Positions 44,028 to 54,439 of a stretch of DNA of 64,000 nt are shown piece by piece (within the stretch, counting starts at the first letter, position 1; every line of letters begins with the position of its first letter). Made by a program: the position numbers and the translations under genes. The notes beneath the pieces are model-generated. The model was not told the DNA's origin. It searched no databases and saw only the letters and a list, made by a program, of their open reading frames with translations. This stretch comes from Cellulomonas fimi. GTDB taxonomy: Bacteria > Actinomycetota > Actinomycetes > Actinomycetales > Cellulomonadaceae. The stretch spans positions 1 to 64,000 of the forward strand of contig NZ_JAPESW010000001.1 in the NCBI RefSeq assembly GCF_028527925.1, written 5' to 3'.

Positions 44028-44837
44028 GTGCTCACCCCCGACGCCTTCGACGCGCCCGACGCACCCGACGCCTCCGACGCCCCGGGCACCGACGAGGTCG
44101 AGGTCGCGCTGGAGGGCGGCAACGTCGGCGGCGCGGTGCGTGTCGGCGACACCGTCCGCCGCCCCACCGGCCCGTGGACCCCCGCGGTGCACGAGCTCCT
44201 CGACTTCCTCGCGACGACGGACCTGCCGCACGTGCCGCGCGTCCTCGGCATCGACGACCGCGGCCGCGAGATCCTCACGTACCTCCCGGGCCGCGTCGTG
44301 CCGATCGGCGTCGAACCGCTCACGGACGGCCAGGTCCGCTCGGCGATGCGCTGGCTGCGGCACTTCCACGAGGTCGTGGCGGACTTCCCGCGTGAGACCC
44401 GTCGGTGGCGGTTCGTCGAGCGCGCGCTCGAGCCCGGCGAGATCGTCTGCCACCACGACAGCGCGATGTACAACCTGGCCTTCGACGGCGACGAGCTCGC
44501 GGGCGTCTTCGACTGGGACGCCGCCGGACCGGGCCGCCCGATCGACGACCTCGCGATCTTCGCGTGGAACGCGCCGCTGCTGTTCCCCGACCGTGACCCG
44601 GCCGCGTCGGCGCACGGTCTGCGGGTCATGGCGGACGCGTACGGCGACGTCGACCCGGCCGCGATCCTCGACCACGTGGCGGTGCGCATGACGGACGCGT
44701 CGGACCGCATCGAGGAGGCCCAGCGGCGCGGCGACCCCGGGATGCTGCGGCTCGGTGAGATCGGCGAGCCGGCGTCGACGCGCGCCCGCATCGTCACGCT
44801 GCGCGCGTGCACCCCCGCGATCCGCGCGCTGCTCTGA
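44028..44837 (+). CDS. APH-family phosphotransferase
   Basis: 269 residues. A kinase-like fold of the aminoglycoside/choline kinase group: catalytic loop HHDSAMYNLAFD, then metal-binding VFDWDAAGPGRPIDDLA. The N-terminal lobe is short and begins with Asp/Ala/Pro repeats. It likely phosphorylates a small hydroxyl compound; the substrate is unknown and drug resistance should not be assumed. TACGGT (44015-44020) ends 7 bases before GTG 44028. Confidence 0.85.
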   Translation: MLTPDAFDAPDAPDASDAPGTDEVEVALEGGNVGGAVRVGDTVRRPTGPWTPAVHELLDFLATTDLPHVPRVLGIDDRGREILTYLPGRVVPIGVEPLTDGQVRSAMRWLRHFHEVVADFPRETRRWRFVERALEPGEIVCHHDSAMYNLAFDGDELAGVFDWDAAGPGRPIDDLAIFAWNAPLLFPDRDPAASAHGLRVMADAYGDVDPAAILDHVAVRMTDASDRIEEAQRRGDPGMLRLGEIGEPASTRARIVTLRACTPAIRALL

Positions 44838-44945
44838 CCGCGCCGCTCGACACGCACCACTCGCTGTCCGGTCCCGCGACCGTCGGGCCCGTGCCGACGA
44901 CGGCGCGCGGGCGACCGGGCCGGAGCGCCCGACCGCAGGCGCGCG

Positions 44946-45941
44946 TCAGTCGGCCCCGACCGGGCTGTCGACGTCCTCGGGCTTCTCCTGCGGCGGGTCC
45001 GCCGTCCACGCGGCCGCGAGCAGCATGATGCGGGCCAGCAGGTTGATCCAGATCAGCAGCGTGACGATGACGGCGAACGACGCCAGCACCGGGTTGCGCG
45101 TCGCGCTCCCGGCGACGACGGACGTCCCGAGCAGCCGGACGACGCCGATGCCGACGGCCGCGATGACCGAGCCCCAGAAGAGGTCCTTCCAGGCGGGCCG
45201 CTGCCCGGCGAGGAACCACACGATCAGCATGAACATCGCGGCGTCGACGACGAAGGACACGAGCGCCGCCGCCACGGTGCCGGAGGTGTCCGGCCACCCG
45301 ACCAGCGTCGTGAGCCAGTCGGACGCCGCGGTCGCCGCGGTCGTGAGCACCGCGGACACGAGGACCGCGAGGGCGATCCCGACGAACCCGCCGAGCTCGC
45401 GCAGCTTCGAGAACACCGCGTTGTCGCCCGTGACGCGCCCGAACATCGCGCGCACCCCCGTGCGCAGCGCCGCGGTCGCGGAGAGCGCGCTCAGCACGAG
45501 GACGACCAGGGCCACGATGCCCGCGACCGTGAGCGCGGGGTTCAGCACGAGCGAGTCGGGGTCGATGAGCCCCTTGTTCGTGCCCGTGTCGATGAGCCCC
45601 GGCAACGTGTCGTCGATCGCCGCGAGCACCTGCTGGCGGAGGTCGTCGTTGTCGCCGAGCACCGCCATGAAGATCGTGTAGCCGATGGTGAGCCCGGCGA
45701 AGACGGAGAACAGCGCCGCGTAGGCGATCCCGCCGCTCAACAGCCCGCCCCCGGCGGCGCCGAAGCGCGCGTTGGCCCGCGCGGGACGCGTCTGCTGCCA
45801 CCACGCGAAGAGCGCCTTGGCTCGCTCGACGAGCGAGGGGCGCTTCCGGGGCAGCGACGCCTCCTCGGTCCGCTGCGCACGCGCCTGGGCGGCCCCCGAG
45901 CCGGCCGCCGGGCGGGTCACGTCCGTCGGCTCGCTCGTCAT
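44946..45941 (-). CDS. YihY/BrkB-family membrane protein
   Basis: 331 residues with about six transmembrane segments after a basic N-terminus; GGIAYAALFSVFAGLTIGY and a late GIGVVRLLGTSVV segment match the YihY/UPF0761 family. Often annotated as ribonuclease BN by historical error; the real role is unknown. TAGGGT on the minus strand (45953-45948) ends 6 bases before the ATG. Converges with the phosphotransferase gene. Confidence 0.88.
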   Translation of the reverse strand: MTSEPTDVTRPAAGSGAAQARAQRTEEASLPRKRPSLVERAKALFAWWQQTRPARANARFGAAGGGLLSGGIAYAALFSVFAGLTIGYTIFMAVLGDNDDLRQQVLAAIDDTLPGLIDTGTNKGLIDPDSLVLNPALTVAGIVALVVLVLSALSATAALRTGVRAMFGRVTGDNAVFSKLRELGGFVGIALAVLVSAVLTTAATAASDWLTTLVGWPDTSGTVAAALVSFVVDAAMFMLIVWFLAGQRPAWKDLFWGSVIAAVGIGVVRLLGTSVVAGSATRNPVLASFAVIVTLLIWINLLARIMLLAAAWTADPPQEKPEDVDSPVGAD

Positions 45942-45950
45942 GGCTCGACC

Positions 45951-48200
<2,250 letters not shown>

Positions 48201-48263
48201 CGGGTCAGGGTACCCCGCGCGACCCGCCGGCAGGCCCCCGTCGGGCGGCCGCCGGCGGCCGTC

Positions 48264-49991
48264 TCAGCGGGCGTCGGCCTCGTCGAGCCGCACGCGCACG
48301 TCGCGCTCGTCGGAGCCCGTCCGCACGCGCAGCACGACCGTCTCCCCCGGTGTCCGGGCGCGGATCGCCACGATGAGCTCGTCCGGGTCCGTGACCGGCC
48401 GGCCGTCGATCGCGAGGATGACGTCGCCGCGCCGGATCCCGGCACGCTCCGCGGGGCCCTCCGGCGACACGGCGGGCGTCCCGTCGCGGTCCTCGGTCGA
48501 CACCTGCACGCCCTCGCCCACGTACCGCTGGTCCAGCAGCACGCCGATGATCGGGTACGTCGCACGGCCCGTCTCGATGAGCTGCTCGGCCGTGCGCCGG
48601 ACCTGCTCCGACGGGATCGCGAAGCCGAGCCCGATGCTCCCGCCCGACGTCGACGGCGTGCCGGGCGGCTGCGCGATCGCGGAGTTGACGCCGATCACCT
48701 CGCCCTTGGCGTTGACGAGCGGGCCTCCCGAGTTCCCCGGGTTGATCGCCGCGTCCGTCTGGATCGCGTTGATGAAGGCCGTGTCCTCCTCGTCGCCCGC
48801 CGACACGGGCCGGTTGAGCGCGCTCACGATGCCGGTCGTGACGGTGCCGGCCAGCCCGAGCGGGGCGCCGATCGCGACCACCGGGTCGCCGACGACGACC
48901 GCGTCCGAGTCCCCCAGCAGCAGCGGCGTCAGGCCCGTCACGTCGACCTTGAGCACCGCGAGGTCGTACTCGGACGTGCGGCCGACGACCGTCGCGCTCT
49001 CCTCGCTGCCGTCGGCGAACGTCACGACCATCGACGTCGCGGCGTTCGCGGCCTCGGCGACCACGTGGTTGTTCGTGACGAGGTAGCCGTCGGCACGCAG
49101 CACGAACCCCGACCCCGTCGCGGTGCCCTGCGGCCCGTCGACCTCGATCGACACGACGCTCGGCAGGACGGTGGCCGCGATGCCCGCGACCGACTCGGGC
49201 GCGCGCGCGACGTCCGCCGCACCCGGCACCGTCGTCGGGAGGCCCGCGTCGGCGAGGCGGTCGTCATCGCCGAACCGTGCGCCGAGCACACCTCCGACGA
49301 CACCCGCGACGAGTGCGAGCACCACGAGCGGCACCACCCACGCGGCCGAGAGCGTGCGGCGACGACGCCGGGGCGCGGCGAGCACCGGCAGGTGCGCCGT
49401 GCCGTCGGGGCCGTCGGTCCGCGTCGGCGCGCCGAACGGAGGTGCGCCGTCGGCCGTCTGGCCCGGCGGGAGGACGCGGTACTGCCCGGCGGGGAGGCCG
49501 CTGCCGTGCGCGGCGACGTCGGGACCGGCGTGGCGCCGCGCGAACCGCGGGTCACCACCCGGACCCGGCTGCGCGAACCGCGGGTCACCGCCCGGACCCG
49601 GCTGCTCGAACCGCGGGTCGCCGCCGTGGCGGGGCTGCGCCACGCGCGGGTCGGACGCGCGGACCTGCTGCGGGGTGCCGTGGTCCGGGTACGCGGGACC
49701 GGCGCCGTGCGGCGTCGAGGGCGCCGGGCGGTCGCCCGCCGGCGTGCCGGGCTCCACGCGCGGCGCGGGGTCCGGCGGCAGGACGCGCCGACCCGACGGG
49801 GACGCGAACGGGTTCTCGAACGTCTCGGCCGCGGCCGGCGTCGTGGGACGGCTCGCGGGCGCGGGCGTCACGTGCTCGGCAGGCGCGGCCGGCGACGCCG
49901 ACCGCTCCGTCGGGGCGTCGGCGGGTCGCGGAGTCGCACCCGGGGCGGCTGCCGGCTCGGTCGGTCGGCTCGCCTCGTCGGGGGTCGTCAT
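48264..49991 (-). CDS. htrA: HtrA-like membrane-anchored serine protease
   Basis: 575 residues. A long cytosolic N-terminus rich in Pro/Ala with three GGDPRF repeats (about 122-150), one transmembrane helix (about 216-239), a trypsin-like domain with His309 (TNNHVV), Asp343 (EYDLAVL) and Ser421 (PGNSGGPLV), and a PDZ domain (about 480-570). It degrades or processes damaged envelope proteins. ATG overlaps the anti-sigma stop (ATGA). SigE control is expected from the operon. Confidence 0.95.
   Translation of the reverse strand: MTTPDEASRPTEPAAAPGATPRPADAPTERSASPAAPAEHVTPAPASRPTTPAAAETFENPFASPSGRRVLPPDPAPRVEPGTPAGDRPAPSTPHGAGPAYPDHGTPQQVRASDPRVAQPRHGGDPRFEQPGPGGDPRFAQPGPGGDPRFARRHAGPDVAAHGSGLPAGQYRVLPPGQTADGAPPFGAPTRTDGPDGTAHLPVLAAPRRRRRTLSAAWVVPLVVLALVAGVVGGVLGARFGDDDRLADAGLPTTVPGAADVARAPESVAGIAATVLPSVVSIEVDGPQGTATGSGFVLRADGYLVTNNHVVAEAANAATSMVVTFADGSEESATVVGRTSEYDLAVLKVDVTGLTPLLLGDSDAVVVGDPVVAIGAPLGLAGTVTTGIVSALNRPVSAGDEEDTAFINAIQTDAAINPGNSGGPLVNAKGEVIGVNSAIAQPPGTPSTSGGSIGLGFAIPSEQVRRTAEQLIETGRATYPIIGVLLDQRYVGEGVQVSTEDRDGTPAVSPEGPAERAGIRRGDVILAIDGRPVTDPDELIVAIRARTPGETVVLRVRTGSDERDVRVRLDEADAR
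49540..49638 (-). repeat. 33-bp in-frame tandem repeat in htrA
   Basis: Units start at 49540, 49573 and 49606, exactly 33 bases apart and nearly identical at the 5' end (GCGAACCGCGGGTC). They encode repeats of the QPGPGGDPRFA type in the cytosolic tail of HtrA. Copy number may vary between strains by slippage. Confidence 0.8.
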
Positions 49992-50974
49992 GGGGTCTGC
50001 AGGGCTCCCGTCACCGTCTGCCAGCCGCGCGTGATGCGCGCGGGCACCCCGTCGTCGTAGGCGCCTCCGGGAAAGGCTGCCACGAGCGGCGCCAGGACGT
50101 CGTGCCCGTCGGCACCCACGACCTGCACGACGGTCGCGTCCGCCTGCCAGGCGAGGTGCGACGGCTCCGACGCGAGCACGTACACGGCGCGCCCGCCGAG
50201 CTCGTGCACGCGCGCACCCGCGATCGCGTCGGTGTCGAGCCGTCCCTGCTGCTCGGTGACGACGATCGTGCCCGCGGGACCGGTGACGTCGACCTCGAGC
50301 ACCGAGCCGCCCTGCGCCCAGCGCAGGCCCGTGACCGACCATCCCTCGGGCAGGTCGGTCGGGAACGACCACGCGTGCGCGCGCAGCCACGCCGTGGTCG
50401 CGGGGTCGACCTGGCCCGCCCGCACGGCGTCGTCGAGGACGGGACGCCCGTCGACCTGGTCCGGACCGACGGCCGGCTGCGCGAGGAGCGCGAGGTCGGC
50501 ACCGGGGTGGCTCACGGGGACGATCTCCGGGCGCTCGCCGAGCACGAAGAGCATCGCGGCGACGGCTCCCAGGCCGGCGACCGAGCCGACCGCGAGGCGC
50601 GTCGGGTGCCGGCGGGAGGTGAGGTCGGGGCGCAGACCCGCGGACGAGCGACCCGTCCACGAGCGCGGCACGAGGCCGGCCGACGCGAGCGCGAACCGGT
50701 CGGGCGGCGCGGCGAACGGATCGCGCGGCGGCTGCGGGCGGCGGGTCTCGGACGCATCGGGCTCGGGGGCGAGCGACAGGAGCCGGGCCGTCAGGTCCGG
50801 TGCGGGTGCGACGTCATCGGCCGCGGACGCGAGCGCGCGTCGGGCCGCGCGGGCCGCGGCGAGCTCGGTGGCGCACTGCGCGCACAGCGCGACGTGCGCG
50901 AGCGCCCGCTCCGTCTGGGCGACCGAGAGCTGGCCGTCGACGAGCGCGCTGATCCGGGACCCGAGGTGGCTCAC
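49988..50974 (-). CDS. rseA: Zinc-finger anti-sigma factor for SigE
   Basis: 328 residues. The N-terminal zinc-binding anti-sigma motif HxxxCxxC is His27-Cys31-Cys34. A single hydrophobic segment near 112-130 crosses the membrane, followed by an extracytoplasmic domain of about 190 residues with no domain I recognise; it is longer than in soluble M. tuberculosis RseA. GTG overlaps the sigE stop (GTGA). The topology suggests envelope-stress sensing with regulated proteolysis. Confidence 0.9.
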   Translation of the reverse strand: MSHLGSRISALVDGQLSVAQTERALAHVALCAQCATELAAARAARRALASAADDVAPAPDLTARLLSLAPEPDASETRRPQPPRDPFAAPPDRFALASAGLVPRSWTGRSSAGLRPDLTSRRHPTRLAVGSVAGLGAVAAMLFVLGERPEIVPVSHPGADLALLAQPAVGPDQVDGRPVLDDAVRAGQVDPATTAWLRAHAWSFPTDLPEGWSVTGLRWAQGGSVLEVDVTGPAGTIVVTEQQGRLDTDAIAGARVHELGGRAVYVLASEPSHLAWQADATVVQVVGADGHDVLAPLVAAFPGGAYDDGVPARITRGWQTVTGALQTP

Positions 50975-51585
50975 CCCACGCTCCCCCGGCCCGTGCCGAC
51001 GGTGTGCAGGTCCGGCTCGACGGCCGTGACAGGGACCGCGGGCGCACCCTGGACGTCGGGCGCGCGGTGACCGAGCGAGTCGCGCAGCCGCGCGCGCGCC
51101 CGGTGGATGCGCGAGCGGACCGTGCCGAGCTTGATGCCGAGCGTGACCGCGATCTCCTCGTACGAGAGTCCCTCGATGTCGCACAGGACGACCGCGGCGC
51201 GGTACTCGGGCGGCAGCTCGTCGAGCGCGCGCTGCACGTCGTGGTCGAGGTTGCCGTGCTCGTACGCGCGCTCGGGGCTGCCCAGGCTGTCGACCGACGC
51301 GTAACGGTCGGAGTCGTCGCCCATCGCGTCCATGCGCACCCGCTGCTTGCGGCGCGCCTGGTCGAGGAAGAGGTTGGTCGTGATGCGGTGCAGCCAGCCC
51401 TCGAACGTGCCCGGCGTGTACGTGTTGAGCGAGCGGAACACGCGCACGAAGGTCTCCTGCGTGAGGTCCTCCGCGTCGTGCCGGTTGCCCGTGAGGCGGT
51501 ACGCGAGGCGGTAGACGCGCGCCGAGTGGTCCCGGACGATCTGCTCCCACGTCGGCGGCTGCCAGGCGGCCGGGGGCGTGGTCAT
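50971..51585 (-). CDS. sigE: ECF RNA polymerase sigma factor SigE
   Basis: 204 residues. Sigma region 2 (about 20-88: [19 protein letters not shown] and [15 protein letters not shown]) and region 4 (about 130-185: [23 protein letters not shown], with [14 protein letters not shown]). It directs envelope-stress transcription and is held by the adjacent anti-sigma factor. ATG 51585 has AGGAG upstream. A GGAAC-N17-CGTT promoter on the same strand suggests autoregulation. Confidence 0.95.
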   Translation of the reverse strand: MTTPPAAWQPPTWEQIVRDHSARVYRLAYRLTGNRHDAEDLTQETFVRVFRSLNTYTPGTFEGWLHRITTNLFLDQARRKQRVRMDAMGDDSDRYASVDSLGSPERAYEHGNLDHDVQRALDELPPEYRAAVVLCDIEGLSYEEIAVTLGIKLGTVRSRIHRARARLRDSLGHRAPDVQGAPAVPVTAVEPDLHTVGTGRGSVG

Positions 51586-51671
51586 CGGGTCGGGCTCCTT
51601 CGGGGTCTGCGGACGGGGCACCAGTCTCCCAGGTCGCGCGGCGGTCTTCGAATCGTGACGTGCGTCCTGGT

Positions 51672-51699
51672 GGAACGCGCCGACGGCCCGGAAAGTTCC
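51672..51699. promoter_or_regulatory. Divergent ECF-type (SigE) promoter dyad
   Basis: On the minus strand GGAAC (51699-51695), a 17-base spacer and CGTT (51677-51674) match the -35/-10 form of SigE-class ECF promoters, about 80 bases upstream of sigE. On the plus strand GGAAC (51672-51676), 17 bases and AGTT (51694-51697) give a weaker divergent copy facing the methyltransferase. The inverted GGAAC/GTTCC arms make both possible. Confidence 0.6.
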
Positions 51700-51743
51700 G
51701 CGGACGCCCCGCCCGCCTCCCTCGGGCGCCGGGGGCGCACCGA

Positions 51744-51749
51744 TAGGCT
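51744..51749 (+). promoter_or_regulatory. -10 hexamer before the O-methyltransferase
   Basis: TAGGCT matches the -10 form used throughout the window. A transcript would begin near 51756 and carry GGGAGG at 51781-51786 before the candidate ATC start at 51792. The hexamer's TAG is also the in-frame stop that bounds the reading frame upstream. Confidence 0.5.
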
Positions 51750-51791
51750 GGCCGCATCCCACGCCCCACTGCACCGCCCCGGGAGGCTGCC

Positions 51792-52424
51792 ATCTCCACC
51801 GACAAGGCCCAGAGCTGGGTCTACTGCGAGGAGTTCCTCCCCGAGGACGACGTGCTCCTGCGCGCCCGCGAGCGTGCGGCGCAGCTCGGCTGCACGCCCG
51901 TGCTCCCGGGGTCGGGGGCCGCGCTGTCGGTGCTCGCCGCGGCGGCCCAGGCGCGCGCCGTGGTCGAGGTCGGCACGGGTGCGGGCGTCGGGTCGCTGTA
52001 CCTGCTGCGCGGCATGCCGGCCGACGGCGTGCTGACGACGATCGACCTCGAGGTGGAGCACCAGCGCGCCGCCAAGGAGGCGTTCGCGGAGGAGGGGGTG
52101 CGGGGCACGCGCACGCGCACGATCTCCGGCCGCGCGCTCGACGTGCTGCCGCGCCTCACCGACGGCGGTTACGACCTGGTCTTCGTCGACGCCGACAAGG
52201 AGTCCTACCCCGGCTACGTCGAGCAGGCCGTGCGCCTGCTCCGCCCGGGCGGCGTGCTCGCCGTCGACAACGCGCTGTGGCACGACCGCGTGGCCGACCC
52301 GGCCCGGCGCGACGAGACCACGACGACGATCCGCGAGGTCGGCCGTGTCGTCCGCGCCGACGACCGGCTGCTGCCCGCGCTCCTGCCGACGGGCGACGGC
52401 CTCCTGGTCGCGGTCCGCCGCTGA
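51792..52424 (+). CDS. SAM-dependent O-methyltransferase, candidate ATC start
   Basis: 210 residues if started at ATC 51792. Class I methyltransferase: [16 protein letters not shown] binds SAM, then FVDADKESY and [12 protein letters not shown], as in the catechol/caffeoyl-CoA O-methyltransferase group and M. tuberculosis Rv1220c. The conserved N-terminal helix ([18 protein letters not shown]) lies upstream of the first GTG (51852), but between the stop at 51744 and that GTG there is no ATG, GTG, TTG or CTG. ATC 51792 follows GGGAGG by 5 bases. Divergent from sigE. Function certain to family, start uncertain. Confidence 0.75.
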   Translation: MSTDKAQSWVYCEEFLPEDDVLLRARERAAQLGCTPVLPGSGAALSVLAAAAQARAVVEVGTGAGVGSLYLLRGMPADGVLTTIDLEVEHQRAAKEAFAEEGVRGTRTRTISGRALDVLPRLTDGGYDLVFVDADKESYPGYVEQAVRLLRPGGVLAVDNALWHDRVADPARRDETTTTIREVGRVVRADDRLLPALLPTGDGLLVAVRR

Positions 52425-52442
52425 CGGGACCAGCCCGACGCA

Positions 52443-52456
52443 CGGGCGTGCGCCCG
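52443..52456. terminator. Short hairpin between convergent genes
   Basis: CGGGC-GTGC-GCCCG forms a 5-bp stem and tetraloop between the O-methyltransferase and aminopeptidase stops. Weak; listed because it is the only hairpin in the 45-base gap. Confidence 0.3.
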
Positions 52457-52469
52457 GCGGCCGCGGCCG

Positions 52470-54071
52470 TCAGCGCAGCTGGGCGAGGAACTCCAGCAGC
52501 AGGCGCGCCCCGTAACCGGTCGCGCCCTCGGTGACCTCGTGCTTGTCCGCCGCCGCGCGGGCCGGCCCCGCGATGTCGAGGTGCGCCCACCGGCGGTCAC
52601 CGACGAAGTGCTGGAGGAACAGCGCGGCCGTGATCGACCCGCCACCGATCCGGCGGTCGGACGGCACGTGCCGCAGGTCGGCCACGTCGGACGACACGGC
52701 CTCCTCGTACTCGGCCACGAGCGGCATCGGCCACGCGAGCTCGCCCGACGTCTCCCCCGCGGCGACCAGGGCCGCGACCAGCGCGTCGTCCGTGCCGTAC
52801 AACGCCGCGTGCTGCTTGCCGAGACCGAGCGTCGCGGCGCCCGTGAGGGTCGCGACGTCGACGAGCACGTCGGGGTCGAGGTGCGCGTCGGCCCAGGCGA
52901 GCGCGTCCGCGAGGACCAGGCGGCCCTCGGCGTCGGTGTTCGCGATCTCGACGGTCGTGCCGCCGAACAGCGTGAGCACGTCACCGGGCCGGTAGGACGC
53001 GGCGCCGACGTGGTTCTCCGCGAGCGGCAGGACCGCGGTGACGCGGTGCGCGACACCCGCCTCGGCCGCGCCGAGCACGGTGGCGAGCGCGACGGCGGCA
53101 CCCGTCATGTCGGTCTTCATCGGGACCATCGCCTCGCGCGGCTTGATCGAGAGGCCGCCCGTGTCGTACGTGATGCCCTTGCCGACCACGACGACGTGCT
53201 GCGCGTCGGGGCCGGCGGTGGCGGGCCGGTAGGCGACGGTCACGAGCCGCGGCGACGAGGCCGAGCCGGCGCCGACCGCGAGGATCCCGCCGAAGCCCTC
53301 GGCGGCGAGCTCGCGCGGGGTGCGCACGGTGACCTCGAGCCCGGCGGCACGGCCGAGCCGGCGCGCCTGGTCCGCGAGCCACGCGGGGTTCTTGATGCTC
53401 GACGGGGTCGCGGCGAGGTCGCGCGCGAGCCAGGTCGCGCGCGCTGCGGTCCGGCCCGCGTCGACCGCCGCGGCGACGCGCGTGCCGTCCCGGCCGAGCA
53501 GGACGAGGGGCGCGGGCGCGGGGTCGGGCTTGCCGGTCGCGAGCGTCGGCGTGCGGTACGCGGCGAGCAGGTAGCCCTCGGTGAGGGCACGAGCGGCGGC
53601 GGCCTCGTCGGACGACGACTGACCGGCGTACGCGCCGACGGTCGTGACGACGCGACGCAGGCCGCGCGTCGCGCGCGCGAGCGCGGCTCCGGCACGGCGG
53701 ACGTCGCGCGGGGAGCCGTCGCCGACCCCCACGACGACCAGGCGCGGGGGCAGCCCGGCCCAGGGCAGCGTCACCGCGGACCCGACGGGTCGCGGGAGCT
53801 GCAGGACGTACGCCTCGCCGGCCGCGCCCGTGAGGCGCACGCGCTCGGCGATCTCCGCGAGGTCGACGCCGTAGCGTGCCGCGGCGTCCGCGGTGCCCTC
53901 GCGGGCCTCGACGCCCTCGTCGCCCGGTCCCGGCGGGGCGACCGGGACGGCGACGGCGTCGACCGAGCCGTCGGTCAGCAGCGGGCTCGTCGCGAGCCCG
54001 CCGCCGACCGTCGTCACCTCGGGCGGCGTCCGGCCGATGGAAGCGGTGAAACCAGTCGTCGGCCTCGCCAT
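52470..54071 (-). CDS. pepA: Leucyl aminopeptidase (M17)
   Basis: 533 residues. The variable N-domain (about 1-190) has low similarity as usual. The catalytic C-domain shows VVGKGITYDTGGLSIK, MKTDMTGAA and the M17 signature NTDAEGRLVLADAL, which supply two-metal ligands and active residues. It removes N-terminal residues from peptides in the cytosol, and can act in glutathione or cysteinylglycine turnover. ATG 54071 (MARPTTGF) lies 17 bases after the DUF3117 stop. Confidence 0.94.
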   Translation of the reverse strand: MARPTTGFTASIGRTPPEVTTVGGGLATSPLLTDGSVDAVAVPVAPPGPGDEGVEAREGTADAAARYGVDLAEIAERVRLTGAAGEAYVLQLPRPVGSAVTLPWAGLPPRLVVVGVGDGSPRDVRRAGAALARATRGLRRVVTTVGAYAGQSSSDEAAAARALTEGYLLAAYRTPTLATGKPDPAPAPLVLLGRDGTRVAAAVDAGRTAARATWLARDLAATPSSIKNPAWLADQARRLGRAAGLEVTVRTPRELAAEGFGGILAVGAGSASSPRLVTVAYRPATAGPDAQHVVVVGKGITYDTGGLSIKPREAMVPMKTDMTGAAVALATVLGAAEAGVAHRVTAVLPLAENHVGAASYRPGDVLTLFGGTTVEIANTDAEGRLVLADALAWADAHLDPDVLVDVATLTGAATLGLGKQHAALYGTDDALVAALVAAGETSGELAWPMPLVAEYEEAVSSDVADLRHVPSDRRIGGGSITAALFLQHFVGDRRWAHLDIAGPARAAADKHEVTEGATGYGARLLLEFLAQLR

Positions 54072-54087
54072 GTCGTGCGGTCCGTCG

Positions 54088-54255
54088 TCAGGAGACGACG
54101 GACGTGAGGGCCTCGCCCAGCTCGGCGGCCTCGGTCGCGTTGAGCTCGACCACCAGCCGTCCACCGCCCTCGAGCGGGACGCGCATCACGATGCCGCGCC
54201 CCTCCTTCGTCACCTCGAGCGGTCCGTCGCCGGTCCTCGGCTTCATCGCGGCCAT
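54088..54255 (-). CDS. DUF3117 micro-protein
   Basis: 55 residues: begins MAAMKPRTGDGPLEVTKEG, ends in ELGEALTSVVS. This is the DUF3117 family, highly conserved in actinobacteria (Rv1211 in M. tuberculosis) and without known function. GAAGGAGAGG precedes the ATG. No membrane segment; predicted small beta-rich protein with a C-terminal helix. Probably co-transcribed with the downstream aminopeptidase gene. Confidence 0.9.
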   Translation of the reverse strand: MAAMKPRTGDGPLEVTKEGRGIVMRVPLEGGGRLVVELNATEAAELGEALTSVVS

Positions 54256-54335
54256 ACGGGGGGCCTCTCCTTCGCTCGTGCGTCCCGGCCGGGTGCTCGT
54301 GCGCGGAGCGCGCGACGAGAGGCCCGCTTGGCCGG

Positions 54336-54354
54336 TGGTCCGCCGACCATCTTA
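54336..54354 (-). promoter_or_regulatory. Candidate promoter/operator of DUF3117-pepA
   Basis: Minus-strand TAAGAT (54354-54349) is a good -10. TGGTC (54336-54340) and GACCA (54345-54349) form a dyad at the expected transcription start. The leader would be about 85 bases. The binding factor is unknown. Confidence 0.4.
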
Positions 54355-54439
54355 GTTCACCCGAGGGTCCCCCACCTCGACCGATGCGACGCGGACCGCC
54401 CGATCGGCTCCCGTCAGGACGCCGGTCCAGGTGCACCGG

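Noticed and set aside
44028..44837. Aminoglycoside resistance gene
   Set aside because: Only the general phosphotransferase fold is supported; the family includes many housekeeping kinases and there is no resistance context.
44946..45941. Ribonuclease BN
   Set aside because: A historical misannotation of the YihY family; there is no nuclease motif and it is an integral membrane protein.
49540..49638. CRISPR-like regular repeats
   Set aside because: The 33-base units are contiguous without spacers and in frame within htrA, so they are a coding tandem repeat.
51852..52424. O-methyltransferase starting at GTG 51852
   Set aside because: It would delete the conserved N-terminal helix and has no ribosome-binding site; kept only as a fallback to the ATC start.
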